Of a stretch of 64,000 nucleotides of DNA, positions 1-8,995 are shown piece after piece. A program made the translations under genes and the position numbers. Every line of letters begins with the position of its first letter. The first letter of the stretch is position 1. Source of the DNA: Lachnoclostridium sp. Marseille-P6806 (GTDB lineage Bacteria; Bacillota; Clostridia; Lachnospirales; Lachnospiraceae); assembly GCF_900625025.1 (NCBI RefSeq), contig NZ_LR130576.1, positions 243,319 to 307,318 of the forward strand, in the 5' to 3' direction. The notes under the pieces are model-generated. The model did no database searches. It worked only from the letters and a program-made list of their open reading frames with translations, and was not told where the DNA came from.

Positions 1-476
1 ATCGCCGTGCGGTTGTTGAACATGTGGTCGATCGTCACGACCGGAATATCGCTGCGCACCAGCTCCAGAACCTCCGGATCGTAAAAATTTACGCAGGCGA
101 TGCAGACCCCGTCAAAGCCCCGGTATCTCGCGTGCGCCAGATACGACATGCGGTTGGAGCGGGTCTTGTTTCCGTTGATAAAGGTAATGTCATAGCCCAT
201 AGACTCTGCTTTTCGCTTGAAACTGTCGAGAATATAGGCAAAGAAATCATGCGTCAGACCATTCTGCGCCTCATCGACGAAGAGCATGCCGATGTTGTAG
301 GTCCGGTTTGTCTTGAGCGCCTTGGCTGCGGAATTGGGATAATAACCGAGCTCCGCCGCCACCTCTTTGATATGTGCTTTCGTCTCCGCACTGATGTCGT
401 TGTGATTATTAAGTGCCTTGCTGACCGTTGCGATGGAAACACCGCAGGCAGCAGAAATATCTTTCAGTGATACCAT
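1..476 (-). CDS. LacI-family transcriptional regulator (3' end outside window)
   Basis: The first 158 codons are visible, and the gene runs off the left edge. The N-terminus is a typical LacI helix-turn-helix: LKDISAACGVSIATVSKAL at residues 3-21, followed by the hinge-region signature ELGYYPNSAAKAL. The start of the periplasmic-binding-protein-like effector domain follows (NIGMLFVDEA near residue 62). Proteins of this type bind DNA as dimers and release or grip it when a sugar binds. The gene diverges from the cellobiose phosphorylase gene at 948, so control of cellodextrin use is the natural inference; the ligand cannot be read from the sequence. The start at 476 is the only ATG placed correctly for the HTH. 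Confidence 0.93.
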   Translation of the reverse strand, partial: MVSLKDISAACGVSIATVSKALNNHNDISAETKAHIKEVAAELGYYPNSAAKALKTNRTYNIGMLFVDEAQNGLTHDFFAYILDSFKRKAESMGYDITFINGNKTRSNRMSYLAHARYRGFDGVCIACVNFYDPEVLELVRSDIPVVTIDHMFNNRTA

Positions 477-543
477 ACTTCCCCCGTTCTATTTCTCCTG
501 CATGCCGCGCCGGCTTCTTTTCCGTCCGGCTTCTTAACATTAA

Positions 544-572
544 ATTATAGCCTCCCTGCGCCTTTCGCACCA
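544..572 (-). promoter_or_regulatory. Putative promoter of the LacI-type regulator
   Basis: On the minus strand a perfect -10 TATAAT (549-544) lies 17 bases after a weak -35 TGGTGC (572-567). It points at the regulator gene starting at 476. The remaining space up to 796 holds no gene. It includes TTAATCGTTTTCGTTAA at 598-614, which has an ACGAAAACGATTAA core on the other strand that loosely resembles a catabolite (cre) or LacI-type site; that reading is weak. Confidence 0.5.
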
Positions 573-795
573 TGGGTTACGGCAATTCCGGCTTTTCTTA
601 ATCGTTTTCGTTAAAAGAATACCTCCTGACAACAGAAAAAGCAAGCCGCCTCTCTCCGCACCCCGCCGCTCCGGCGTCTCCTTTCATAAAAAGCGCCCGA
701 CCCGCCTCTCCTGCAAGTGCCGCATATTAGGGCGTTTTCCTCTCTTTCTCCGTCCCCGTGCAAAGAGCTGTACAAAAGAAGACAAAAGTTTCGTG

Positions 796-825
796 TTGCT
801 TTTTGGAATATGCCGAGTATATAAT
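796..825 (+). promoter_or_regulatory. Promoter of cellobiose phosphorylase gene
   Basis: A -35 TTGCTT (796-801) and a perfect -10 TATAAT (820-825) are separated by 18 bases. Transcription would start near 832, about 115 bases before the start codon at 948. The operator-like palindrome at 854 would then lie just inside the transcript. Confidence 0.65.
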
Positions 826-853
826 GAACTTCGTACAGGACCGCGCCGGAGCT

Positions 854-863
854 TAAACGTTTA
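854..863. promoter_or_regulatory. LacI-family operator-like palindrome
   Basis: TAAACGTTTA is a perfect 10-base palindrome with the central CG typical of LacI/CcpA-type operators. It lies about 20 bases downstream of the predicted start of the cellobiose phosphorylase transcript. Binding there would block elongation or initiation. The divergent LacI-type regulator is the obvious candidate, but a CcpA-like protein would also fit. Confidence 0.5.
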
Positions 864-947
864 CAATACGTTCGTCCGCGCTTCCCGCCCACAAAAAGAC
901 CCCCTCCGCCATGATCGGACGGATGCAAAAAGGAGAGCAGGCACACT

Positions 948-3398
948 ATGAAATTCGGCTATTTTGACGACAAAAACCGGGAGTACGTGATCACCACCCC
1001 GCAGACGCCCCTGCCGTGGATCAATTACCTTGGCAATCAGGACTTTTTCAGCCTGATCTCCAACACGATGGGCGGCTATTCTTTCTACAAGGACGCAAAG
1101 CTCCTGCGTCTTACGCGCTACCGCTACAACAGCGTGCCCTATGATAATAATGGAAAATATTTCTTCATTCAGGACGGCGATACGCTCTGGAATCCGGGCT
1201 GGCAGCCGACCCGGACCGAGCTGGACCGCTACGAGTGCCGCCACGGTCTCGGGTACAGCCGCTTTCTCGGCGTCAAAAACGATATCGAGGCCTCGGTTCT
1301 CAGCTTTGTTCCGCTCGGCGACAACTGTCAGATCGACCATGTGAAGCTCACCAATCTCTCGGGCGCACCGAAGTCCATCCGACTTTATTCCTATGTGGAA
1401 TGGTGCCTCTGGAACGCCTCCGACGACTGCGAGAATTTCCAGCGCAACCTCTCCACCGGTGAGGTCGAGGTCGAGGGCTCCGCGATTTTTCATAAAACGG
1501 AATACCGCGAGCGGAGAAACCACTATGCCGTCCGCTCCGTCAACGCCGCGATCGACGGCTTTGATACCATACGTTCCGCATTCATCGGAACCTACAACGG
1601 TCCCGATGCGCCCGAGGCGATTCTCCGCGGCGGCTGCACCAATTCCATGGCGAGCGGCTGGTCCCCGATCGCCGCACAGCAGCTCGACATCCGTCTTTCC
1701 CCCGGCGAAACAAGATCCCTTGTCTTTGTTCTGGGATATATCGAAAACCCGGAAAGCGAGAAATGGGCGGATGGCACACAGCCCCGCGACGGCATCATCA
1801 ACAAGACCCGCGCATACGCCATGCTGGACCGCTACCGAACGGACGGGCAGGCCGAGGCCGCCTTTGCGGAGCTCCGCGCATACTGGAGCGGGCTCCTCGC
1901 CCGCTACACGCTCCGCTGCGGGGACGACAAGGTCAGCCGCATGGTCAACATCTGGAATCCGTATCAGTGCATGATCACATTCAACATGAGCCGCTCCGCC
2001 TCCTACTATGAATCCGGCATCGGGCGCGGCATGGGCTTCCGCGATTCCTGTCAGGATCTGCTCGGCTTTGTCCACCTCATCCCGGGACGCGCAAGGGAAC
2101 GAATCATCGACATCGCCTCGACACAGTTCCCGGACGGCTCGGCCTATCATCAGTATCAGCCGCTCACAAAGAAAGGCAATGCCGGCATCGGCTCCGGCTT
2201 CAACGACGATCCGCTCTGGCTCATTGCGGCGGTCTCCGCATACACGCGCGAAACAGGCGATTACTCCATCCTCGACGAGACGGTGCCCTACGACGGCGAT
2301 ATGTCCATCGCCACCTCTCTGATGGAGCATCTGCGCCGCTCCCTTGATTTCACCATCAGCCACAAGGGGCCGCACGGTCTCCCGCTCATCGGGCGCGCCG
2401 ACTGGAACGACTGCCTGAATCTCAACTGCTTCTCCGAGCATCCCGGGGAATCGTTTCAGACGTTCGGCCCGTCGGAGGGTCCGGTGGCGGAATCTGTCTT
2501 TATCGGCGGCATGTTCGTCAAGTACACGGAGGAATACGCAGAGCTCTGCGAGCTGCGCGGCGCTGCCGCAGAGGCCTCGAGAGCGCGGAGCGAGCGCGAA
2601 GCCATGTACCGCGCCGTCTGTTCCGCGGGCTGGGACGGCGAATGGTTTCTGCGGGCCTACGACGCGTACGGAAACAAGGTCGGCTCCCATGAGTGCGAGG
2701 ACGGTCAGATCTTCATCGAGCCGCAGGGCTTCTGCGTTCTTGCCGGCTGCGGTGTGAAAGAGGGTTTTGCGGACAGAGCGCTCCGCTCCGTCGAAAAACA
2801 GCTCGATACGAAGTACGGCATCTGCATCCTCGCGCCGGCCTATAAGCGATATCACCTCGAGCTCGGCGAAATCAGCTCCTATCCCCCGGGATATAAGGAA
2901 AACGGCGGCATTTTCTGCCACAACAACCCGTGGGTCTCGATCGCGGAGACGGTCTGCGGACACGGCGACCGTGCGTTCGAAATTTACCGGAAGACCTGTC
3001 CCGCCTACACGGAGGATATTTCAGAGATTCACCGCACGGAGCCCTATGTCTACTGTCAGATGGTCGCCGGCCGCGAAGCGAAATATTTCGGAGAGGGCAA
3101 GAACAGCTGGCTGACAGGAACCGCCGCATGGACGTTCACGGATATCTCCCAGTATATTCTGGGGATTCAGCCCACGCATACGGGCCTCCGGATCGATCCC
3201 TGCGTGCCCCACGGCTTCGGCAGCTTCCAGATCGACCGCCGCTTCCGGGATGCTGTATATCACATCGAGGTCACGAACCCGGACGATGTCGAAAAGGGCG
3301 TGCGGTCAATGACGGTCGACGGGCAGGCCGTCGCGGGCTGTACGGTTCCCCTTGTCCCGGGAAAGAAAGAATATCAGGTCCGTGTCGTGATGGGCTGA
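948..3398 (+). CDS. cbp: Cellobiose phosphorylase (GH94)
   Basis: This enzyme splits cellobiose with phosphate into glucose 1-phosphate and glucose in the cytoplasm, saving one ATP per disaccharide. The 816-residue protein matches the full length of GH94 cellobiose phosphorylases. The N-terminus ([16 protein letters not shown]) and the stretch [20 protein letters not shown] resemble the clostridial enzymes closely. The general-acid aspartate is Asp488 in the motif [11 protein letters not shown]. An AGGAG ribosome site lies nine bases before the ATG. The gene stands alone, diverges from a LacI-type regulator and ends at a strong terminator. No cellodextrin transporter is in view. A cellodextrin rather than cellobiose preference cannot be excluded from sequence alone. 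Confidence 0.93.
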   Translation: MKFGYFDDKNREYVITTPQTPLPWINYLGNQDFFSLISNTMGGYSFYKDAKLLRLTRYRYNSVPYDNNGKYFFIQDGDTLWNPGWQPTRTELDRYECRHGLGYSRFLGVKNDIEASVLSFVPLGDNCQIDHVKLTNLSGAPKSIRLYSYVEWCLWNASDDCENFQRNLSTGEVEVEGSAIFHKTEYRERRNHYAVRSVNAAIDGFDTIRSAFIGTYNGPDAPEAILRGGCTNSMASGWSPIAAQQLDIRLSPGETRSLVFVLGYIENPESEKWADGTQPRDGIINKTRAYAMLDRYRTDGQAEAAFAELRAYWSGLLARYTLRCGDDKVSRMVNIWNPYQCMITFNMSRSASYYESGIGRGMGFRDSCQDLLGFVHLIPGRARERIIDIASTQFPDGSAYHQYQPLTKKGNAGIGSGFNDDPLWLIAAVSAYTRETGDYSILDETVPYDGDMSIATSLMEHLRRSLDFTISHKGPHGLPLIGRADWNDCLNLNCFSEHPGESFQTFGPSEGPVAESVFIGGMFVKYTEEYAELCELRGAAAEASRARSEREAMYRAVCSAGWDGEWFLRAYDAYGNKVGSHECEDGQIFIEPQGFCVLAGCGVKEGFADRALRSVEKQLDTKYGICILAPAYKRYHLELGEISSYPPGYKENGGIFCHNNPWVSIAETVCGHGDRAFEIYRKTCPAYTEDISEIHRTEPYVYCQMVAGREAKYFGEGKNSWLTGTAAWTFTDISQYILGIQPTHTGLRIDPCVPHGFGSFQIDRRFRDAVYHIEVTNPDDVEKGVRSMTVDGQAVAGCTVPLVPGKKEYQVRVVMG

Positions 3399-3465
3399 GT
3401 CCGCGCTTTCTCATCCGTCCGGCGGCCTTTCACCAGCCTGCAAAAAGAAAAAGAATGAAAAGAAG

Positions 3466-3524
3466 AAGGATGACATCCCGTATACTGCCCATATAAGGCA
3501 ATATGCAGGATGTCATCCTTTTTT
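3466..3524. terminator. Bidirectional intrinsic terminator between cbp and nth
   Basis: AAGGATGACATCC (3466-3478) pairs perfectly with GGATGTCATCCTT (3508-3520). A T run follows on the plus strand and an A-rich tract precedes it. The hairpin can therefore end both the cbp transcript and the converging nth transcript. Confidence 0.85.
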
Positions 3525-4281
3525 ATTCGAGCGCCGCGGCCTGCTTTCCATAGCGGCAGATCTCTTTCAGACAGCATTCTCCGCAGCGGGGATGCCGTGC
3601 GACACAGACCGCCCGCCCGTGATTCACGAAGCGATGGCAGAGATCCGAGCCCTCCTCCGGCGGTATGATCTTCCAGAGCTCTCTCTCAACCTTTGCCGGC
3701 TCTTTCAGATCGTCGACAAGACCGATGAGATTGCACAGGCGGATACAGTGCGTATCCGTCACGATCGCCGGCTTGCCGAACACATCGCCCATGACAAGAT
3801 TAGCGCTCTTGCGCCCCACGCCGGGGAGGGCAAGGAGCGCGTCAAAATCATCCGGAACCCGGTCTGCATACTTCTCATGCAGCACCTTCATGCAGGCCGA
3901 GATATCTCTCGCCTTGCTGTGTCCGAGCCCGCATACCTTTACGATCTCCTCGATTTCCTCCACCGGCGCCTCCGCGAGGGCCTCCACGGTCGGAAATTTT
4001 TCATACAGGATCGGAACGGTCTTGTCCACGCGGGCATCGGTGCACTGCGCGGCGAGCCGCACGCTCACGAGGAGCTTCCACGGCTCATCGTACCAGAGCG
4101 TGCACTGCGCATCCGGATACTCCTCGCGCAGGCGCCTGATCACCTCAATCGCCAGCGCGCGTTTCTTTTCCAGATCCTTTTCCGCTGTCCCGACCGGCTT
4201 CTTCTTTAATTTCGTTTCGGATGTCTTTCCGGATCGCTTCCCAAGCTGTCTTTCCGGCTGTTTTTCAGATTGCTTTTTCAT
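3523..4281 (-). CDS. nth: Endonuclease III (DNA glycosylase/AP lyase)
   Basis: A base-excision repair enzyme that removes oxidised pyrimidines and nicks the abasic site. The helix-hairpin-helix LPGVGRKSANLV carries the catalytic Lys158, and TDTH carries Asp176. The C-terminus holds the 4Fe-4S loop with Cys226, Cys233, Cys236 and Cys242 in the classical C-x6-C-x2-C-x5-C spacing. The core is of normal length but is preceded by about 38 Lys/Arg/Glu-rich residues that the family does not need. The upstream ribosome site is weak, so a later start is possible, though no good in-frame ATG is seen. It converges on cbp and shares its terminator. Confidence 0.95.
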   Translation of the reverse strand: MKKQSEKQPERQLGKRSGKTSETKLKKKPVGTAEKDLEKKRALAIEVIRRLREEYPDAQCTLWYDEPWKLLVSVRLAAQCTDARVDKTVPILYEKFPTVEALAEAPVEEIEEIVKVCGLGHSKARDISACMKVLHEKYADRVPDDFDALLALPGVGRKSANLVMGDVFGKPAIVTDTHCIRLCNLIGLVDDLKEPAKVERELWKIIPPEEGSDLCHRFVNHGRAVCVARHPRCGECCLKEICRYGKQAAALE

Positions 4282-4394
4282 CAGGGCCGTTCCTCTCCGC
4301 TCTGTCTCTTTCGCAACTACAACAAAATGAGCGCGTCACCGCCGAATACCGCATTTCTGCGAATCCCGACAGTGCCCACGCTCATCCGTTCACC

Positions 4395-4468
4395 TGTGCG
4401 TGACATGATTCGAACACGCGACCTTCTGGTCCGTAGCCAGACGCTCTATCCAGCTGAGCTACACGCAC
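4395..4468 (-). tRNA. tRNA-Arg (anticodon ACG)
   Basis: The minus strand folds into a full 74-base cloverleaf. The acceptor GTGCGTG pairs with CACGCAC, followed by discriminator A. The D-arm is GCTC/GAGC. The anticodon arm TCTGG-CTACGGA-CCAGA gives anticodon ACG, read as ICG for CGU/CGC/CGA. The T-arm loop is TTCGAAT. CCA is not encoded. Confidence 0.95.
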
Positions 4469-4559
4469 ATTTCGTATGCCTTTCAATATCGGCAACAAAA
4501 TGTATATTACACGCTCCCAGCCGGTTTGTCAATCCCGTTTTTTCCGTTTTCCGGACGGC

Positions 4560-5219
4560 TTATTCACGTTCCACCAGCGCCGCGCAGCCCACCGGATGTC
4601 CCAGCGCGATGGCGCCGCCGTTGACATTGAGAATATCCCTGTTGAAGCCGAGCTCCCGGGCCACCGCCACGGACTGCGCCGCAAAGGCTTCATTGGCCTC
4701 GATGAGATCGAGCTCCCCGACGCTCCACCCGGTCTTCGCGCAGACCTTTTTCGTCGCGGCAACCGGACCGATTCCCATGATGCTGGGCTCCACGCCCGCA
4801 AGCTCCCCGCCGATCCACGTCGCCATCGGCACGACGCCGGGCTTTTTCGCCTTTTCCTCACTCATGACGACCATGGCAGCCGCCGCGTCATTGATTCCGG
4901 AGCTGTTCCCCGCCGTGACCACGCCGGTTCCGTCTTTCTTAAAGGCCGGCTTCAGCTTCGCCAACGCCTCCGTCGTCGTGCCGAAGCGCGCGCCCTCATC
5001 TGTATCAAACACGACCTCCTGCTTTTTCTGCTTCAGGCTCACTAAGGGGACATGGACATGTTTTCCATTCCGCCCGCCACAATAATATCCGCATCGCCCA
5101 TGGCGATCAGCTTCGCCGCAAGGTTGACACAGTGCAGACCGGAGCCGCACAGTACATTGATGGTCGTCGCCGGAACCCCGACCGGAATTCCCGCGTTCAC
5201 CACCAACTGCCGCGCCCGC
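4560..5219 (-). pseudogene. Degraded acetyl-CoA acetyltransferase (thiolase) remnant
   Basis: This is a fossil second copy of a thiolase like the intact gene at 12,360-13,544. Relative to that protein it lacks about the first 65 residues. It then keeps the active-site region (NVLCGSGL) up to [10 protein letters not shown]. About 80 codons are lost there with a change of frame near 5,042. It resumes at [10 protein letters not shown] and runs to [15 protein letters not shown] second deletion then joins this directly to the last residues, CAALVERE, which match [11 protein letters not shown] of the intact copy. The 5' edge abuts the mtnA stop codon exactly, so a deletion probably removed the N-terminus and any promoter. 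No function is expected. Confidence 0.85.
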
Positions 5220-6353
5220 TTATTCCTTTTCCGACGCTTTTTTCTCAAAAATATCGCGGAGGGACTCCGTATAGGGCGCCCGAGCCACGCCGTATTCTGT
5301 GACGATTCCGCTGATGAGATCGCTCTCCGTGACATCAAACGCCGGATTATACACCTGTATTCCCTCCGGCGCCATGCGCTCCGCATACCACATCTCCGTC
5401 ACCTCCTCCGGCTTTCGCTGCTCAATCGGAATCTGATCGCCGGAGGAAAGAGACATATCAATGGTCGAGGTTGGCGCACAGACATAGAAAGGCACACCAT
5501 AGCGCTTCGCCGCCAGCGCAAGAAGACTGGTTCCGATCTTGTTCGCCGCATCGCCGTTTGCCGCCACGCGGTCGCAGCCCACAAAGACTGCCTGCACCTT
5601 GCCGCTCTTCATGAGCGAGGCCGACATATTATCGCATTCCAGAGTGACATCCATGCCGGCCGCCGCCAGCTCGTATGCGGTCAGACGCGCTCCCTGCAAA
5701 AGAGGACGTGTTTCATCACAGTAAATATGAAAGCCGTATCCTCTCTCATGCCCCAGATACATCGGCGCCGTCGCCGTGCCGTAGCGGATCGTGGCAAGCC
5801 GCCCCGCATTGCAGTGCGTCAGGAGTCCGTCCCCCGGACCTACAAGCGACAGACCGTATTCACCGATGCTGCGGCAGACGCGGATATCCTCTTCCCGGAT
5901 CTCCTCCGCCTCGCACCCCAGCACCGAAAGAGCCTTTTCGACCGTCATGCCCTGCTCCTCCTTAAGAGACATCAGCACGCACTCCATCCGGCAGAGCGCC
6001 CACGAGAGGTTGACCGCCGTGGGCCGCGAGCTCTCCAGATATACTTTCTGCTTCCGAAATTCCCGGGAGAGCGCCTCAAAATTGACTGCATAGTTCTCTA
6101 CCGTGTCTTTCTCCGGGAGCTGCGCTTTTTTCGCCAACAGATAAATTCCCAACGCCGCTGTGACGCCGATTGCCGGAGCCCCCCGCACCTGCAGCAAATA
6201 GATTGCCTCCCAGATTTCCTCCGCCGTACGAAGACGGATAAGGCGCAGCTCACCGGGAAGCTTTGTCTGGTCTATGATCAACAGCGCATCTTCCTCCTTA
6301 AGGAGAGACACCGTATCGCAGTCCAGTATCGTCTTTGATTTGTCCATATTCAT
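5220..6353 (-). CDS. mtnA: S-methyl-5-thioribose-1-phosphate isomerase
   Basis: It converts 5-methylthioribose 1-phosphate to the ribulose form in methionine salvage. The 377-residue protein carries RGAPAIG (57-63), the catalytic Cys181 in [10 protein letters not shown] and the catalytic Asp261 in [11 protein letters not shown], as in other MtnA enzymes and unlike eIF2B subunits. The start at 6353 is chosen because GGAG lies six bases upstream; that site is part of a repeated leader element. It is the last gene of the run that begins with the butyrate genes. No other salvage gene is nearby, so a partial or alternative pathway (for example the DHAP shunt) is possible; this is inference. Confidence 0.92.
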   Translation of the reverse strand: MNMDKSKTILDCDTVSLLKEEDALLIIDQTKLPGELRLIRLRTAEEIWEAIYLLQVRGAPAIGVTAALGIYLLAKKAQLPEKDTVENYAVNFEALSREFRKQKVYLESSRPTAVNLSWALCRMECVLMSLKEEQGMTVEKALSVLGCEAEEIREEDIRVCRSIGEYGLSLVGPGDGLLTHCNAGRLATIRYGTATAPMYLGHERGYGFHIYCDETRPLLQGARLTAYELAAAGMDVTLECDNMSASLMKSGKVQAVFVGCDRVAANGDAANKIGTSLLALAAKRYGVPFYVCAPTSTIDMSLSSGDQIPIEQRKPEEVTEMWYAERMAPEGIQVYNPAFDVTESDLISGIVTEYGVARAPYTESLRDIFEKKASEKE

Positions 6354-6357
6354 AAAA

Positions 6358-6396
6358 ATCTCCATTTCGAAGCACGTTGTGCGAGGCGCGCGCAAA
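6358..6396 (-). repeat. Dispersed leader repeat, copy 1 (upstream of mtnA)
   Basis: On the minus strand CGCCTCGCACAACGTGCTTCGAAATGGAG lies just before the mtnA start. It matches copies at 11,184, 16,832 and 27,893 in the pattern GCCTCGCAC-loop-GTGCTTCGGCATGGAGGA. It forms a small GCAC/GTGC hairpin and provides the ribosome binding site of the gene. Confidence 0.6.
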
Positions 6397-6398
6397 GA

Positions 6399-6911
6399 TC
6401 AATCTGCGCCCTCCTCTGCGGACCCGCGGATCAAATCCGCATATTCCCCCCGGTTCGCCCGAAGCAGATCCTCCGGCGAAAGGAGAAGCTGCGCTCCGAT
6501 CCGTCCCGCGCTGACGTAAATTTTAGCCTGCTGCCGCGCGCTCTCGTGCAGACGGGTCACAAAGGCTTTCTTCATGCCAATCGAGGTACAGCCGCCGCGC
6601 ACATAGCCGGTAAGTGCAAAAAGCTCTTTCACCGGTACCAGCTCCAGCGATTTCACCCCGACCGACTTCGCGCATTTCCTGACATCCAGCTCGGACTCGA
6701 TGGGAATGACAAATACATAATGGTTCCGGTCCGAGCCGGAGGCCACCAGCGTCTTGTACACCCGGTTTCTTGGCAGCCCGAGCTTATCCGCCGTCTGCAC
6801 GCCGCTCTCAAATTCGCCGTCCGGCTTGTAGGAAATACTCTCGTAGGGAATATGCTCCCTTTCAAGAATGCGCATGGCATTGGTCTTGACTTCTTTTTCT
6901 TTTTTCGCCAT
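6399..6911 (-). CDS. ybaK: Cys-tRNA(Pro) deacylase, YbaK/EbsC family
   Basis: It likely hydrolyses cysteine from mischarged tRNA-Pro in the cytoplasm. The 170-residue protein shows the YbaK fold signatures: KTLVASGSDRNHYVFVIP, then GYVRGGCTSIGMKKAF with the conserved GG.SP/T-like loop, and the C-terminal YVSAGRIGAQLLLSPEDL. The start MAKKEKEVKT at 6911 fits the family's N-terminus; a longer reading frame upstream has no family similarity. The ribosome site is weak. It lies between etfA and mtnA with the same orientation. A hairpin with the arms AGACGGC and GCCGTCT lies just upstream, in the etfA-ybaK gap. Confidence 0.9.
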   Translation of the reverse strand: MAKKEKEVKTNAMRILEREHIPYESISYKPDGEFESGVQTADKLGLPRNRVYKTLVASGSDRNHYVFVIPIESELDVRKCAKSVGVKSLELVPVKELFALTGYVRGGCTSIGMKKAFVTRLHESARQQAKIYVSAGRIGAQLLLSPEDLLRANRGEYADLIRGSAEEGAD

Positions 6912-7035
6912 CTTTTTTCCAGAACAGAGACGGCCCCTCACCCGAATACCGGGCAGGAGCCGTCTGGATTCATGAACGAAAGCATTGCTCTCACCCTGCG
7001 GACAGCGCTGTGCCATCCGCGAATCGTTCATGAAA

Positions 7036-8103
7036 TTATACGTTTTCCGCTTTTTTGAGCTCCGCGATCTTCTCCGTCAGCTTCGGAACAATTTTGTTGA
7101 GATCGCCGACAATGCCGTAATCCGCCGCGTCAAAGATCGGCGCCGACTCGTCCTTATTGATCGCAATGATCATATCGGACTCCTCCATGCCGGCCAGATG
7201 CTGGATCGCGCCGGAGATGCCGATCGCGAAATAGACCTGCGGCCGAACCGTTTTGCCGGTCTGACCGACCTGAAGCTCCTTGGGCTTCCAGCCCGCATCA
7301 ACAACCGCGCGGCTGCAGGAAACCGTCCCGCCGATTGCCGCCGCCAGATCGTCAAGGAGCTTGAAGTTCTCCGGAGAGCCCACACCGCGGCCGCCGGAGA
7401 CAAGGATCTTCGCATCCATGATGTCCGCCGTCTTCTTCGCATTCTTCACGATGTCAAGGATCTCAACATATCTGTCGTTCGGAGTGAAGCCGGGATTGAA
7501 CGCAATCACCTCGGCCCTGCGTCCCGCCTGCGGAGCCGCTTTCTGCATGACGCCGGGACGAACCGTCGCCATCTGCGGCCTGAAGTCGGGGCACGCGATC
7601 GTCGCGATGGTATTGCCGCCGAACGCCGGACGGGTCATGAGAAGCTGGTTGTGAAGCTGCTTGTCCTCCTGCCCGGGAACCGCATTGATCGGGAAACTGC
7701 CTATTTCAAGGCTGGTGCAGTCCGCCGTCAGACCCGTGTGCACCCGCGCGGAAACACGGGGACCCAGATCACGGCCGATTGCCGTCGCACCGACAAGGAA
7801 AATATCCGGCTTGAACTTTGTGATCGTCTCGGCCAGCGCGTGCGCGTAAGGCTCGGTGCGGTACTCTTTCAGCTCGGGATCATCGATCACGATGACCTTG
7901 TCCGCGCCGTATTCGCCCAGCTCATCCGCGAGCGAGCCGATTCCGGAACCAACCAGAACCGCCGTGACCTCCGTCCCGAGATCCGCCGCAAGCTCTCTGC
8001 CCTTGCCGACCAGTTCAAGAGAAATTCCGGAAAGCTCGCCGTCTACCTGCTGCGCATAGACGAATACGCCCTTGTACTCTTCTCTGTTTGTATCTGCTCT
8101 CAT
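7036..8103 (-). CDS. etfA: Electron transfer flavoprotein alpha subunit
   Basis: This is the large subunit of the EtfAB dimer that passes electrons with butyryl-CoA dehydrogenase. The C-terminal FAD domain is clear: GGTVSCSRAVVDAGW, then GQTGKTVRPQVYFAIGISG and AIQHLAGM. The length of 355 residues is usual. AGGAG precedes the ATG. It follows etfB by 20 bases. With Bcd, such clostridial EtfAB pairs bifurcate electrons from NADH to crotonyl-CoA and ferredoxin; bifurcation here is inferred from the family and gene order, not proven by a motif. Confidence 0.95.
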   Translation of the reverse strand: MRADTNREEYKGVFVYAQQVDGELSGISLELVGKGRELAADLGTEVTAVLVGSGIGSLADELGEYGADKVIVIDDPELKEYRTEPYAHALAETITKFKPDIFLVGATAIGRDLGPRVSARVHTGLTADCTSLEIGSFPINAVPGQEDKQLHNQLLMTRPAFGGNTIATIACPDFRPQMATVRPGVMQKAAPQAGRRAEVIAFNPGFTPNDRYVEILDIVKNAKKTADIMDAKILVSGGRGVGSPENFKLLDDLAAAIGGTVSCSRAVVDAGWKPKELQVGQTGKTVRPQVYFAIGISGAIQHLAGMEESDMIIAINKDESAPIFDAADYGIVGDLNKIVPKLTEKIAELKKAENV

Positions 8104-8123
8104 TGTATTCAGACTCCTTTTTA

Positions 8124-8918
8124 TCAGATGATGTGCTTTTCCTGAAGCTTCTCTACGATATAGTCAACCGCCTCTGCCGGGCCGAGATCAGACTTCTTCT
8201 CTCCCGCGCCCTTGCGGACCTTATCGGAAGCCTTTGCAATCTGCGTCGGGGAGCCTTTCAGGCCGAGGTTGGAGTCTTCCACATCTTTCAGATCCGTTCT
8301 CCCCCAGACCGTCACTTCTTTATCCAGTGCGTCAAAGATTCCGCCGGGCGTCATGTAGCGGGGCTCACACAAATCGCCGAGAGCTGTGACAAGGCAGGGC
8401 ATCTTTGCTTTCAGCGTCATGTATCTGTCGTCGAACTGACGCTCCACCGTGATGGTTCTCTGCTCCTCGTCGACCTCCACGATTTTCTGCGCATAGGCAA
8501 TGGTCGGGATACCGAGGTGTTCTGCAATCTGCGGGCCGACCTGCGCGGTATCGCCGTCGATCGCCTGTCTTCCTGTAAAAATGAGATCATATTCAAGATT
8601 GCGGATCGCGCCCGCCACCGTCTGCGAGGTAGCCCATGTATCCGCGCCGCCGAGAACCCTGTCAGTGACAAGAACGCCCTTATCCGCTCCCATGGCCATC
8701 GCCTCACGGAGAACCGCATCCGCCTTGGGAAGACCCATGGTGACCACCGTCACCTCTGCCCCATACTTATCCTTTAACTGAAGCGCCGCCTCAAGGCCTG
8801 CCTTGTCGTCCGGATTCATGATCGTGAGCATCGCTCCTCTGTCCAGAGTTCCATCGGGCTTGAATTTAACGCCTCCCTTGGTATCCGGAACCTGCTTTAC
8901 ACAAACAACGATTTTCAT
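8124..8918 (-). CDS. etfB: Electron transfer flavoprotein beta subunit
   Basis: This small Etf subunit binds a nucleotide cofactor and partners with EtfA. The 264-residue protein begins MKIVVCVKQVPDT, the family hallmark, and contains VTVVTMGLPKADAVLREAMAMGAD and LIFTGRQAIDGDTAQVGPQIAEHL. A GGAGAAAATCA ribosome site lies before the ATG. It sits between bcd and etfA, the standard clostridial order bcd-etfB-etfA, and is surely co-transcribed with them. Confidence 0.96.
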   Translation of the reverse strand: MKIVVCVKQVPDTKGGVKFKPDGTLDRGAMLTIMNPDDKAGLEAALQLKDKYGAEVTVVTMGLPKADAVLREAMAMGADKGVLVTDRVLGGADTWATSQTVAGAIRNLEYDLIFTGRQAIDGDTAQVGPQIAEHLGIPTIAYAQKIVEVDEEQRTITVERQFDDRYMTLKAKMPCLVTALGDLCEPRYMTPGGIFDALDKEVTVWGRTDLKDVEDSNLGLKGSPTQIAKASDKVRKGAGEKKSDLGPAEAVDYIVEKLQEKHII

Positions 8919-8995
8919 TGATTTTCTCCTTATACATTATTCCGTCACGGAAGATGCCGGTCCGCCGGAGCTCTCACGGATGCCCCGGCCTCCCA

